From Polaribacter gangjinensis (GTDB lineage: Bacteria > Bacteroidota > Bacteroidia > Flavobacteriales > Flavobacteriaceae), in the NCBI RefSeq assembly GCF_038024125.1, contig NZ_CP150662.1, forward strand, positions 79,501 through 143,500: a DNA stretch of 64,000 nt, written 5' to 3'. Shown here in pieces: positions 54,482 to 63,416 of the stretch (its first letter is position 1; every line of letters begins with the position of its first letter). The position numbers and the translations under genes were made by a program. The notes under the pieces were generated by a model. The model was given only the letters and a program-made list of their open reading frames with translations, had not been told where the DNA came from and ran no database searches.

Positions 54482-56467
54482 ATGAAAAACATACAACAAA
54501 TAATAAAAATATTTTTCTTACTGCTTTTAGTAGCATGTACGGAAAATGATTTAAGAGATGTGTCTTTTGTTAATAATATTGATGCTCCAACCAATGTTGC
54601 TGCACTTTATAACATCACTCAAGACAATACAGGCTCTGTAACTATAACACCTAATGCAGATGGTGCTGTTAGTTTTGAAATCTTCTTTGGAGACGGAACT
54701 GCAGCTCCTGCAATTGTACCTCAAGGACAAAGTGCTCATCACGTTTATGCTGAGGGTACATATCAAGTAAAAATAGTAGCTGTAAATTTAAATGGAGTAA
54801 AAACAGAAGCGACTCAACAATTAGTGGTTTCTTTCAAAGCGCCACAAAATTTAGTAGTTGTAATCGAAAATGATGCTGCGATTTCTAAGCAAGTAAATAT
54901 TACTGCAAATGCCGATTTTGCGACATTTTTTGAATTCAATTCAGGTGAAACAGGAGTAACTCAACCAGTAGTTTCAGGAAACATTGGCTCAACAATTTCG
55001 TATACTTATCAAAATGCGGGTACATATAATGTTATGGTTGAAGCTAAAGGTGGTGCAATTGCAACTACTAAATACGAAGTAAGTTTTGAAGTAAAAGAAA
55101 TCTTAGCTCCAATTGTTGCTGCTCCAGCTCCTCCTGCAAGAAGTGCATCTGATGTAGTGTCAATTTTCAGTGACGCTTATACAGATGTTACTTTGAGTGA
55201 GTTGCCAACAACTTGGTCTTCTAGTGGTTTTGAAGCGATAAATTTAAATAATGACAATGTTTGGAAACTTACCAATTTAGATTTTGTTGGTATGGTGACA
55301 AATTATGCAACTGGAATCAACCTTTCAGCAATGGAAAAAATGCATATTGATTATTGGGTTCCAGATGGTGTTACAAATGAGTTATTAGTAAAAATTGTAA
55401 ATACTGTTGATGGTGGTGAAGATATCGAATCATTAGGAACAACAGTAAGTGGAACTTGGCAAAGTATCGATATCGATATGACAGGTTTTGATGGTGGAAA
55501 TCTTGCAAACAAAGAAAAAATTACACAAATTTTAATTGATTCAGATGGTTTAGCTGGTGTAGTTTATATAGATAACTTCTATTTTTACAAAGAAAGTTCA
55601 GTTTCAACTTTTAATGACGGTTTGTTAACTAATGGTGATTTTCAAGCTGGAAGTAATTCATGGATTGTAGGAGTAGATGATAATGCGCCTGCTCCAGTTG
55701 CAGTTAACGGTTCTAATATTTATTACTCTGTAAATGTTCCTAACGCTGGAAATCCTTGGGAAGTTAATGTAAGTCAAAAAGTTGAAATTGTAAACGGAAC
55801 AACTTATACTTTAACTTTTGATGCATGGTCAAATGTAAGTAGATCAATCATTGCAGGTATTGGCTTAAGTGCCGATCCATGGTCAAATAAAACTGAAACA
55901 ATAAATATTAATTCGTCAAGAGCTACCTATACAAGAACATTTACTGCAGATTTTGGCGCACCAAATGCAAGGGTGTTATTTGATTTAGGAGCTGCTGCTG
56001 GACAAGTAAATATTGATAATGTATCGTTATTTATTGGTAATGGAAATTTAGTTCAAAATGGTAATTTTGAAAATGGAAGTGCTCCTTGGATTGTTGGTGT
56101 AGATGATAATGCTCCTGCTCCTGTAGTTTTAACAAATGGTAATAATCATTATTCAGTTAATGTAGCAAACGCTGGAAATCCATGGGATGTTAACTTAAGT
56201 CAAAAATTAGAGATTGTAAACGGATCAACCTATACATTGACTTTTGATGCTTGGTCAAACGTTAGTAGATCTATGATTGCAGGAATTGGTCTTAGCGGTG
56301 ATCCTTGGTCTAGTAAAACAGAAACTGTTAATATTACGACAAATAGAACAACGTATACTTACACCATTACAGCAGATTTTGGTGCTGCAAATGCAAGAGT
56401 TTTGTTTGATTTAGGTGCTGCAGCAGGAACTGTAAATATCGATAACGTTTCGTTATCTAAAAACTAG
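54482..56467 (+). CDS. Surface glycan-binding lipoprotein: PKD-like domains, VVSIFSD module and two CBM4/9-like repeats
   Basis: This 661-residue lipoprotein (lipobox LLVAC, Cys19, then TENDLRD) has two PKD-like domains (about 35-210, with FFGDGTAAPA and YTYQNAGTYNVMV). A beta-sandwich starting DVVSIFSDAYTD follows (about 224-375), then two tandem copies of an approximately 140-residue CBM4/9-like domain (about 381-515 and 520-660), each with WIVGVDDNAPAPV, TYTLTFDAWSNVSRS and VLFDLGAAAG. The acidic residues after the cysteine fit a surface location. It occupies the SusE position (14 bp after susD), and no catalytic motif is visible. Its role is to capture beta-glucan. The VVSIFSD module recurs in the lipoprotein at 61018. 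Confidence 0.85.
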   Translation: MKNIQQIIKIFFLLLLVACTENDLRDVSFVNNIDAPTNVAALYNITQDNTGSVTITPNADGAVSFEIFFGDGTAAPAIVPQGQSAHHVYAEGTYQVKIVAVNLNGVKTEATQQLVVSFKAPQNLVVVIENDAAISKQVNITANADFATFFEFNSGETGVTQPVVSGNIGSTISYTYQNAGTYNVMVEAKGGAIATTKYEVSFEVKEILAPIVAAPAPPARSASDVVSIFSDAYTDVTLSELPTTWSSSGFEAINLNNDNVWKLTNLDFVGMVTNYATGINLSAMEKMHIDYWVPDGVTNELLVKIVNTVDGGEDIESLGTTVSGTWQSIDIDMTGFDGGNLANKEKITQILIDSDGLAGVVYIDNFYFYKESSVSTFNDGLLTNGDFQAGSNSWIVGVDDNAPAPVAVNGSNIYYSVNVPNAGNPWEVNVSQKVEIVNGTTYTLTFDAWSNVSRSIIAGIGLSADPWSNKTETININSSRATYTRTFTADFGAPNARVLFDLGAAAGQVNIDNVSLFIGNGNLVQNGNFENGSAPWIVGVDDNAPAPVVLTNGNNHYSVNVANAGNPWDVNLSQKLEIVNGSTYTLTFDAWSNVSRSMIAGIGLSGDPWSSKTETVNITTNRTTYTYTITADFGAANARVLFDLGAAAGTVNIDNVSLSKN

Positions 56468-56501
56468 GATTTTAAAGTAACTATAAAAATTAAATCATAA
56501 T

Positions 56502-57416
56502 ATGAGAAATTTTAAAAAAGTATATGTAATAATATTTTCCTTGATAACCGTTTTTTACGGTTGTCAGGAAAATGATTATTCATTTGGAGAAATCATCACG
56601 CCAAGTAACATTCAGATTACTGCTGAAATTGTTGGAGCTGATGCTAATAATCCAAATGGTGATGGAAGCGGAGCTGTAAATTTTAAGGCAACAGCAGACA
56701 ACGCAGTATCATTTAAATTTATAAGTGAAGGTTCAGAAACAGTTGCTCTTTCAGGAGAAACATCTTTTATTTTTAGTAAATTAGGTTTAAATACCTACAC
56801 TGTAACTGTGGTAGCTTCAGGAACTGCTGGAGTTTCATCTAGTAAATCTATACAAGTAGATGTTTTAGCAACTTATTCACCACCAGATGATTTAAAATCA
56901 AAATTATTTGGTTTTGATCCTGCTAATCCTTCAGCTACCACCTCAAGAACATGGAAAATTCAATCTGCCAAACCAGGTCATTTTGGTCTAGGTCCTGTAG
57001 GTGGTTCAACACCAACAGAATGGTATGGTGCAGGACCAGATGAAAAAGTAGGTTTAGGAATGTATGATGATCGTTTTATTTTCAGTTCAGATGGAACATT
57101 TACTCACGTTACAAACGGAGATATTTTTGGAAGAAATCCATATATTGTAAATGACTTAGGTCCAAATACTACAGGAAATGTTAATGGTCCAGAGATTGAA
57201 AATTATGTTTTTGCTGATTATACTGAAAGTTTCTTTTTAACAGCTCCAGCAGGTGTTGAAACAATCAATTTAACTGGTAATGCATTTATTGGATATTATA
57301 CAGGAGGTAATCGTCAATATCAAATATTTGATAGAGGTGTAGCTAATGAAATGTTATTAAGAACTACTGATGGTGGTTCTGAATTTGATTGGTGGTTTAT
57401 CATTGTAATAGAATAA
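56502..57416 (+). CDS. Surface glycan-binding lipoprotein with PKD-like domain
   Basis: This 304-residue lipoprotein (lipobox VFYGC, Cys21, then QENDYSFGE) has a PKD/Ig-like domain (about 32-125). A C-terminal lipocalin-like or beta-sandwich domain (about 130-304) contains RTWKIQSAKPGHFGLGPVGG, several aromatic residues and the end SEFDWWFIIVIE. It is last in the susC-susD-binding-protein cluster and followed by a strong terminator. The acidic stretch after the cysteine suggests a surface location. The C-terminal domain resembles a glycan-binding domain common in SusE-position proteins of marine beta-glucan loci, but I cannot assign a CBM family. Confidence 0.78.
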   Translation: MRNFKKVYVIIFSLITVFYGCQENDYSFGEIITPSNIQITAEIVGADANNPNGDGSGAVNFKATADNAVSFKFISEGSETVALSGETSFIFSKLGLNTYTVTVVASGTAGVSSSKSIQVDVLATYSPPDDLKSKLFGFDPANPSATTSRTWKIQSAKPGHFGLGPVGGSTPTEWYGAGPDEKVGLGMYDDRFIFSSDGTFTHVTNGDIFGRNPYIVNDLGPNTTGNVNGPEIENYVFADYTESFFLTAPAGVETINLTGNAFIGYYTGGNRQYQIFDRGVANEMLLRTTDGGSEFDWWFIIVIE

Positions 57417-57432
57417 CCTAATTGTTTCTAAT

Positions 57433-57463
57433 AAAAAAGGTCAGTATATACTGACCTTTTTTT
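57433..57463 (+). terminator. Strong palindromic terminator after the second binding lipoprotein gene
   Basis: AGGTCAGTATATACTGACCT, extended by six A on the left and seven T on the right, folds into a long perfect hairpin with a U-tail. It closes the susC-to-binding-protein transcript 16 bp after the stop codon. Confidence 0.9.
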
Positions 57464-57825
57464 ATTTTTTACAGTATTAACAATATAATATCTTTTTATT
57501 TCTTATATTTACAATATTTCGAACCTTTTTTTACATTTTAAAAAGTAAATTGCTATGAGACTTTCATTAAAATTACCAATACAACAACACAACATTTTGT
57601 TGTTTACTGAAATTTAAAAATCTTAAAAACCCTTATTTATAGAGGTTTAGTCAATGTTTGTTGGTATTTTAATGGTGTATGTTTATTGTTGAGGTATTTT
57701 TTATGTCATTTAAAGTGAAAGAGTTTAGTTTTATGAAATTATTAACAAACAAAATCAAATCCTCAGTAAAAATCTACACTAACTAAAAAATTAACTTCGG
57801 ATTTTATTTTAAAAAAAACAACATT
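57464..57825 (+). other. Long AT-rich leader/promoter region before the GH-barrel gene
   Basis: These 362 bp hold no convincing gene. An inverted repeat AACAACA...TGTTGTT (about 57583-57604) contains ATTTTGTTGT, which is also found in the inverted repeat upstream of the beta-glucan susC. A TTTG at 57657-57660 and TATGTTTA at 57678-57685 are weak promoter-like boxes with imperfect spacing. This is consistent with a separate promoter for the second operon of the locus. Confidence 0.5.
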
Positions 57826-60800
57826 ATGAAAAACATTTTATTGAGATTGTTACTTTTCTTACTAGCATTTAATGTTTTTGGTCAAACAGATAAAGTATCT
57901 GTAGTTACAAATAACCAAGGATCAAAATTAATTGTTAACGGAAAAGATTTTATTGTAAACGGTATGAATTGGGATTATATTCCAATTGGTACAAATACAG
58001 TAAACGCAGATTTTTGGAATAAATCTGATGAAGTTATTAAAAGTGCACTTGACGCTGAAATGATGTTATTAAAAAACATGGGTGTAAATGCCATTCGCCA
58101 ATATACGGGTGTTCCTGCAAGATGGATCAAGTATATTTATGAAACACACGGAATCTACACTATGTTAAACCACTCTTTTGGACGCTATGGATTGACTTTA
58201 GATGGTGTTTGGACACCAATTACTGATTATTCTGAACCAAGAACTCAGAAATTCTTATTATCTGAAGTTGATAATTTAGTAAAAGAGTACAAAGACACTC
58301 CTGGTATTTTAATGTACCTTTTAGGAAATGAAAATAACTACGGTTTGTTCTGGCAAGGTGCTGAAACCGAAGATTTTCCAGATGATGAGAAAGAAAAACA
58401 ATATATAGGTGAAAAAAGAGGAAGACCAATGTATCGTTTAATGAACGAAGCAGCAAAAAAAATGAAATCAATTGATACTTCGCATCCAGTTGCAATTTGT
58501 AATGGAGACGTTTTATTTATTGATATCGTTGCTGAAGAATGTAAAGACGTAGATATTTATGGAACAAATACGTATAGAGGAGCATCTTTTACAGATATCT
58601 TTCAAGTAGTAAAAACGAAATTAAACAAACCTTTATTATTCACTGAATTTGGTGCTGATGCTTTCAATGCGATTGATAATCAAGAAGATCAATTGTCTCA
58701 AGCATTTTATATGGTTGAAAATTGGAAAGAAATTTATCAAAATGCTGCAGGTTTAGGAAAAGCAGAAAACTCTATTGGAGGTTTTACTTTCCAATTTAGT
58801 GATGGATGGTGGAAATATGGTTTTGACAAAAGAGAAGGTGCTGATGTTCATGATAACAATGCTTCTTGGTCAAATGGTGGTTATCAAAGAGATTATGCTC
58901 CAGGAAAAAACAATATGAACGAAGAGTGGTTTGGAATTTGTGCAAAAGGGCCAACTAACGAAAGAGGGTTATATACATTATATCCAAGAGCTGCCTATTA
59001 TGCTTTAAAAGAAGCGCACAACTTAAATCCATATGCTGCAGGTACTACTTTAGAGTCGGTTACCAATTATTTTAAAAACATTCAATTAATGGATGCTGTT
59101 TTAAGAGCAAGAGGAGACAAAGCTGCTTTAGGTGGAAATGAAAAAATTAAACTAAGCAATTTAAGAGCTGAATTTACAACTTTCAACACAGGAGGTTCTT
59201 TATTAACAACTCCTCAAATTGCAGATGGAACAGGACAAACGTATCCTGATAGATTAGGTTTTGATCATATGCAATCGTATTTCATTGGCGTTGCAGGTCA
59301 ACCAACTGCAAGTATGAAAGCCGAAGTAAATTTCAATATTTTAGGGAATGTAGCAGGAAATCCAATTGATGATATTTTCTATGAAAATGTTGGAAGACCT
59401 GTAACTGTAAATTCTGATAATGGAAATTTAACATTAACTGACAATAATAGGTTAAGAGTCTACAACGCTTCTTTTGAGTGGAAAGCTGAAAAGTTTGACA
59501 TGAGAGGGTTTTATAGAACTAGCCACTATCATTGGGCATATGAAGGTGATATTTTTAATTTGTATCCAGAAGCAAATTATGGTCCGAATTTAGACATTTA
59601 TAATGGTGAAATTTTAGGTTTAGAAGTTGACGGTAAAGGTTCTTTGGCTGGTTTAAAAGCTGCTTTCGGTCCACAATTATGGTGGGGAGCAAACCCTGCT
59701 GTTTTATTAAAATACAGAAAAAAAGTAGGTCATTTTGATGTAACAGCGATTTATCATAAAGATATCGTTGCTGGAAATGGAATTGATGAAAATGGAAATC
59801 GTATTTTAGATCCAATACAAGCAAGATCAGGGGTAATTCCTGCATTACCAACTGAAAGAACTACTATCGCAATTGAGAAAAAAGGTGAACACTTTGCGTT
59901 TCAATTGGGTGGTATTTGGGCAGGTAGACCTTTAAACGGAAGAACTTATCAAGTTACAACAGGAACTTCTGGGAATTATACCGTTTTAAATGATAGAATT
60001 CAAGCTAAAGACAATTTTGGTGGTAAAGCAAAAATTACCTATCAAAATGGAAACATCAATTGGTATGCTCAAGGTTCTGTAATGGGGCTTGTAGCAAATG
60101 GTGGTTTTGATCAAACCATGACATTTACTGGTTGGAAATTGAAAGACAGTGGTAGTGGAAACTTAAATAACTTCTTAACAGGGTTTGCTTACAATACTGG
60201 TAAATTCCAAATTGCACCAAACTTTTTATGGCAAAAACCATTGGTTGATCCAATGCCAAATGATGTAGGAGCTCCAGGAAGACTAAGAAATTTTGTTGAC
60301 GATCCATTTTCTGTAAGAGGAGGTAACAGAGAAACTACTGCAGGTGAAATTTTACTTACCTACGATCCAACTCCAGGAACATACATGTACGAATGGGATA
60401 ATGATAGAGCTGAAGATGCTAAGTTTGCAATGAACTTAGGCTTTGTGTACCGTCATTTACCAACAACGCAAGATGCTGCAATTGGTTTCTTAGCAAATCG
60501 TACATTTTTTGCATTTGCTCAATCAGCACCTGCACAAGATTTATGGGAAGTACATTCAAGAATTGTATCTAAAATTAGACCAGACTTCGGATTTGTTTCA
60601 AATATTTACTACGGAACAGGTCAAGCAAATGGTGATAGTGAAAGAACAATTACTCGTTTTGGAGCAGATTTAAGAATGATTTACAACAAAATGAAAATCA
60701 CAGGAATGGTAAAAGTAAATGATTGGGGTCCTTTTGACTACCATAGAGATTTCAACTTAACTTTCCCTGTTCAATTAATGTTAGATTTTTCAACATCTGT

Positions 60801-61005
60801 TGGAAAACCAGATTGGTTTATTTTACCTGATACCAAAGTCGGAATCAGAGGAACTTGGAGAGCTTTAAATGAAAATTCACCAAGATATTCACCAATGACT
60901 ACAGCAACACCTTTCGCAACTTCACCAATTGTAAGTCCAGTAGGATTTCCAAATGGTTCAGAATGGGAAATTAGAACATACATTCATATTAACATTGGAA
61001 AATAA
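57826..61005 (+). CDS. Clan GH-A-like glycosidase domain fused to a predicted outer-membrane beta-barrel
   Basis: This 1059-residue protein has a signal peptide (about 1-20, NVFGQ). Residues about 25-410 look like a GH2/GH5-type (clan GH-A) TIM barrel: VNGMNWDYIPIG at the first strand, MGVNAIRQYTGVP, then LLGNENNYG with the likely acid/base Glu169 (Asn168 before it), and LFTEFGADA with the likely nucleophile Glu274. From about residue 430 to the end the sequence turns into many amphipathic strands with aromatic girdles (for example FEWKAEKFDMRGFYRTSHY and HFAFQLGGIWAG), as in outer-membrane porins. I see no SusD-like or binding module. The fold combination is unusual. The family is not assigned and the barrel is inferred from pattern only. 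It heads an operon with a binding lipoprotein and a GH16 enzyme, so a beta-glucan substrate is likely. Confidence 0.75.
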   Translation: MKNILLRLLLFLLAFNVFGQTDKVSVVTNNQGSKLIVNGKDFIVNGMNWDYIPIGTNTVNADFWNKSDEVIKSALDAEMMLLKNMGVNAIRQYTGVPARWIKYIYETHGIYTMLNHSFGRYGLTLDGVWTPITDYSEPRTQKFLLSEVDNLVKEYKDTPGILMYLLGNENNYGLFWQGAETEDFPDDEKEKQYIGEKRGRPMYRLMNEAAKKMKSIDTSHPVAICNGDVLFIDIVAEECKDVDIYGTNTYRGASFTDIFQVVKTKLNKPLLFTEFGADAFNAIDNQEDQLSQAFYMVENWKEIYQNAAGLGKAENSIGGFTFQFSDGWWKYGFDKREGADVHDNNASWSNGGYQRDYAPGKNNMNEEWFGICAKGPTNERGLYTLYPRAAYYALKEAHNLNPYAAGTTLESVTNYFKNIQLMDAVLRARGDKAALGGNEKIKLSNLRAEFTTFNTGGSLLTTPQIADGTGQTYPDRLGFDHMQSYFIGVAGQPTASMKAEVNFNILGNVAGNPIDDIFYENVGRPVTVNSDNGNLTLTDNNRLRVYNASFEWKAEKFDMRGFYRTSHYHWAYEGDIFNLYPEANYGPNLDIYNGEILGLEVDGKGSLAGLKAAFGPQLWWGANPAVLLKYRKKVGHFDVTAIYHKDIVAGNGIDENGNRILDPIQARSGVIPALPTERTTIAIEKKGEHFAFQLGGIWAGRPLNGRTYQVTTGTSGNYTVLNDRIQAKDNFGGKAKITYQNGNINWYAQGSVMGLVANGGFDQTMTFTGWKLKDSGSGNLNNFLTGFAYNTGKFQIAPNFLWQKPLVDPMPNDVGAPGRLRNFVDDPFSVRGGNRETTAGEILLTYDPTPGTYMYEWDNDRAEDAKFAMNLGFVYRHLPTTQDAAIGFLANRTFFAFAQSAPAQDLWEVHSRIVSKIRPDFGFVSNIYYGTGQANGDSERTITRFGADLRMIYNKMKITGMVKVNDWGPFDYHRDFNLTFPVQLMLDFSTSVGKPDWFILPDTKVGIRGTWRALNENSPRYSPMTTATPFATSPIVSPVGFPNGSEWEIRTYIHINIGK

Positions 61006-61017
61006 AAAAAACTAATT

Positions 61018-62427
61018 ATGAAAACATCAAAAAAATTATTTTCAAAAATAACAAAACCTTTAGCTTTACTTCTTTTAGTAAGCTTAGGTTGTGAAAGAGA
61101 CATTTCAGATGAAGCTGTTCAAGCAACTTTCTCAACCAATCAATTCGTATTCTCTGATTCTTTTAGTGCAGGATTAGAATATTACCCTTTTGCAGATTCT
61201 AAATTTGAAGCCTTTTCAGTTGATACTGAGGTAAAATATCAAGGAACTGCGTCTATGAGATTCGATGTGCCTAATGAAGGAGATAGAAATGGCGCTTATG
61301 CTGGTGCAATTTTTAGAGACGATAACGGAGGTAGAGATTTGTCTAAATATGATGCGCTAACTTTTTGGGCAAAAGCATCAAAAGCAGCAACCATCAATGA
61401 TATTGGTTTTGGTCAAGATTTTGGACAAAACAAATTCCAAGTGAGCAAACGTGCATTAAGACTTACTACGAATTGGGTAAAATATACAATTCCAATTCCT
61501 GATGCATCAAAATTAAAACAAGAAAAAGGGATGTTTTGGTATGCAGAAGGTCCTGAAAATGGGGATGGTTATTCATTTTGGATTGATGAGTTAAAATTTG
61601 AAAAATTAGGAACCATCGCTCAACCAAGACCATCAATTTTAAATGGTGATAATATTTCGGTAAACACATTTATTGGTGTAAACATCAATATTGCTGATTT
61701 AAATCAAACCTTTAACTTAGGAACAGGAGAAGATATTTCAATAAGTTCAGCGCCAGGTTATTTTGTTTTTACTTCCTCAAATCCGAGCGTGGCAAGTGTT
61801 AGTGAAACAGGTGTTGTAGAGGTTTTATCTTCAGGAAACACTGTAATAACTGCAACTTTAGGTGGAGTAGAAGCAAAAGGTTCATTAACCATAAATTCAA
61901 TTGGTTCTTTTGTTTTTGCACCTACACCAACAAGAGATCCAAACAATGTAGTGTCAATTTTTAGTGACCATTATACAAATACCCCTGTTGATTTTTTCAA
62001 TGGATATTGGCAACCATATCAAACAACTCAATCAGCAGACTTTAGTATTCAAGGTGATAATTTTTTAAATTATACCAATTTCAACTTCGTTGGTATTCAA
62101 TTTGCAAATCCAACATTAAATTTAACGGATAAACCAAATTTACATTTTAACATGTACATCCCTAATTCAGTTCCTTCAAATTTTGATTTTTTAGTGACTG
62201 TAGTAGATTTTGGTCCTGATAGAGTCAATGGTGGTACAGATGATACAAGACAACAATTATTTGTAAGAAAATCACCAAGTATTGTTTCAGATTCTTGGAT
62301 AACAGTTGAATTTTCTTTAGCTGCAATGCAAAATAAAAGTAATGTAGGATTGATAATTTTTGAAAATATTAATTTTTCTCTGTTAAGAAATTTTTATTTA
62401 GACAATATCTATTTCTACAAAAATTAA
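61018..62427 (+). CDS. Glycan-binding lipoprotein with CBM-like, Big_2 and VVSIFSD modules
   Basis: This 469-residue lipoprotein (lipobox VSLGC, Cys25, then ERDISDE) has three parts. A jelly-roll CBM-like domain lies at about 40-195 (FSDSFSAGLEYYPFADSKFE and FWIDELKFEKLG, in two places). A bacterial Ig-like group 2 domain lies at about 215-295 (FTSSNPSVASVSETGVVEV). The C-terminal module, about 311-469, starts VVSIFSDHYTN and is homologous to the middle module of the lipoprotein at 54482. No catalytic site is seen. The acidic residues after the cysteine fit a surface location. It lies 12 bp after the GH-barrel gene and 25 bp before GH16. Confidence 0.82.
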   Translation: MKTSKKLFSKITKPLALLLLVSLGCERDISDEAVQATFSTNQFVFSDSFSAGLEYYPFADSKFEAFSVDTEVKYQGTASMRFDVPNEGDRNGAYAGAIFRDDNGGRDLSKYDALTFWAKASKAATINDIGFGQDFGQNKFQVSKRALRLTTNWVKYTIPIPDASKLKQEKGMFWYAEGPENGDGYSFWIDELKFEKLGTIAQPRPSILNGDNISVNTFIGVNINIADLNQTFNLGTGEDISISSAPGYFVFTSSNPSVASVSETGVVEVLSSGNTVITATLGGVEAKGSLTINSIGSFVFAPTPTRDPNNVVSIFSDHYTNTPVDFFNGYWQPYQTTQSADFSIQGDNFLNYTNFNFVGIQFANPTLNLTDKPNLHFNMYIPNSVPSNFDFLVTVVDFGPDRVNGGTDDTRQQLFVRKSPSIVSDSWITVEFSLAAMQNKSNVGLIIFENINFSLLRNFYLDNIYFYKN

Positions 62428-62452
62428 ATTTCCTTATTTAAAAATTAAAAAC

Positions 62453-63289
62453 ATGAATATTAAAAATAAATTTACTAGACAATCCTTAGCAAAATACCTT
62501 ATTTTGTTGGGATTAATTGTAACATATAGTTGTTCAAACGACGAAACACAAACAGTAATTACGATGAATGAAATAGTTTGGGCAGATGAATTTACTACAG
62601 CTGGAGCTCCTGATTCATCAAAATGGAGTTTTGATATTGGAACTGGACAAAACGGATGGGGTAACAACGAGTTGCAATATTACACAAATCGCACTGAAAA
62701 CATTGAGGTGAAAAATGGAATGTTACACATTAAAGCAATTAAAGAACCTTATTTAGGATCTAGTTATACTTCTGCAAAAATTACTACAAGAGGTACTTTT
62801 GAGCAAAAATATGGTCGATATGAAGCAAAAATCAAATTGCCTTGGGGACAAGGTTTATGGCCAGCTTTTTGGTTATTAGGTGATGATTCTAACGGATCTG
62901 TAATTTGGCCGCAAATTGGTGAAATTGACATCATGGAATACAGAGGTCAACAACCAACAATTGTTCATGGAAGCATTCATGGGCCAGGATATTCTGCAGG
63001 TGAAGCTATAACCAAAAGTTATACGTTACCTAATGACAGATTTGATACAGATTTCCATATTTTCGGAATTGAATGGGGACCAAATTACATCAACTATTAT
63101 GTAGATAATGTTTTGTACAATCAAATTACTCCTAAAAATCTTCCAGAAGGTGCAGAATGGGTTTTTAATGATAATAACTTTTACATCATTTTAAATTTAG
63201 CTGTTGGAGGTTCATTCGTAGGTTCACCCTCAACACAAACTGTTTTTCCACAAGAAATGATTGTGGATTATGTAAGAGTATACAAATAA
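62453..63289 (+). CDS. GH16 laminarinase/beta-glucanase lipoprotein
   Basis: This 278-residue lipoprotein (lipobox VTYSC, Cys27, then SNDETQ) is a single-domain GH16 enzyme, with the catalytic signature GEIDIMEYRG (nucleophile Glu157, Asp159, acid/base Glu162). KITTRGTFEQKYGRYEAKI and WPAFWLLG line the cleft. The plain EIDIME motif, without the extra Met bulge residue seen in licheninases of Bacillus type, fits laminarinase-like GH16_3 enzymes that cut beta-1,3-glucan. The acidic residues after the lipid cysteine suggest a surface position. A strong hairpin follows the stop codon by 10 bp. Confidence 0.92.
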   Translation: MNIKNKFTRQSLAKYLILLGLIVTYSCSNDETQTVITMNEIVWADEFTTAGAPDSSKWSFDIGTGQNGWGNNELQYYTNRTENIEVKNGMLHIKAIKEPYLGSSYTSAKITTRGTFEQKYGRYEAKIKLPWGQGLWPAFWLLGDDSNGSVIWPQIGEIDIMEYRGQQPTIVHGSIHGPGYSAGEAITKSYTLPNDRFDTDFHIFGIEWGPNYINYYVDNVLYNQITPKNLPEGAEWVFNDNNFYIILNLAVGGSFVGSPSTQTVFPQEMIVDYVRVYK

Positions 63290-63298
63290 TTAAAAAAT

Positions 63299-63334
63299 AT
63301 TGGAATGATACTTTTCATTAAGTATCATTCCAAT
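63299..63334. terminator. Terminator-like hairpin after GH16
   Basis: ATTGGAATGATACTT and AAGTATCATTCCAAT make a perfect 15-bp stem with loop TTCATT. The T-run on the plus side is short (TTT), so termination may be partial, with read-through into the phosphorylase-like gene. Confidence 0.75.
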
Positions 63335-63370
63335 TTAAATAAATACATCAAACCGAAAAACTTTTTATTT

Positions 63371-63390
63371 AAAATGTGGAAACACATTTT
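63371..63390. promoter_or_regulatory. AAAATGTG-GAAA-CACATTTT inverted repeat before the phosphorylase-like gene
   Basis: A perfect 8-bp inverted repeat with a GAAA loop lies 27-46 bp before the start codon. It can form a GNRA-type tetraloop hairpin in the leader RNA, or be a protein site. TGTGGAA is also part of elements upstream of susC (29757) and the transporter (31041). Confidence 0.5.
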
Positions 63391-63416
63391 TACAGAAAAA
63401 ATTTAACCAAAACTTA

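Noticed and set aside
57657..57685. TTTG and TATGTTTA as a promoter for the GH-barrel operon
   Set aside because: The spacing is 17 bp and the -7 box lacks the last G, so I mention it only inside the intergenic entry and do not call it a promoter.
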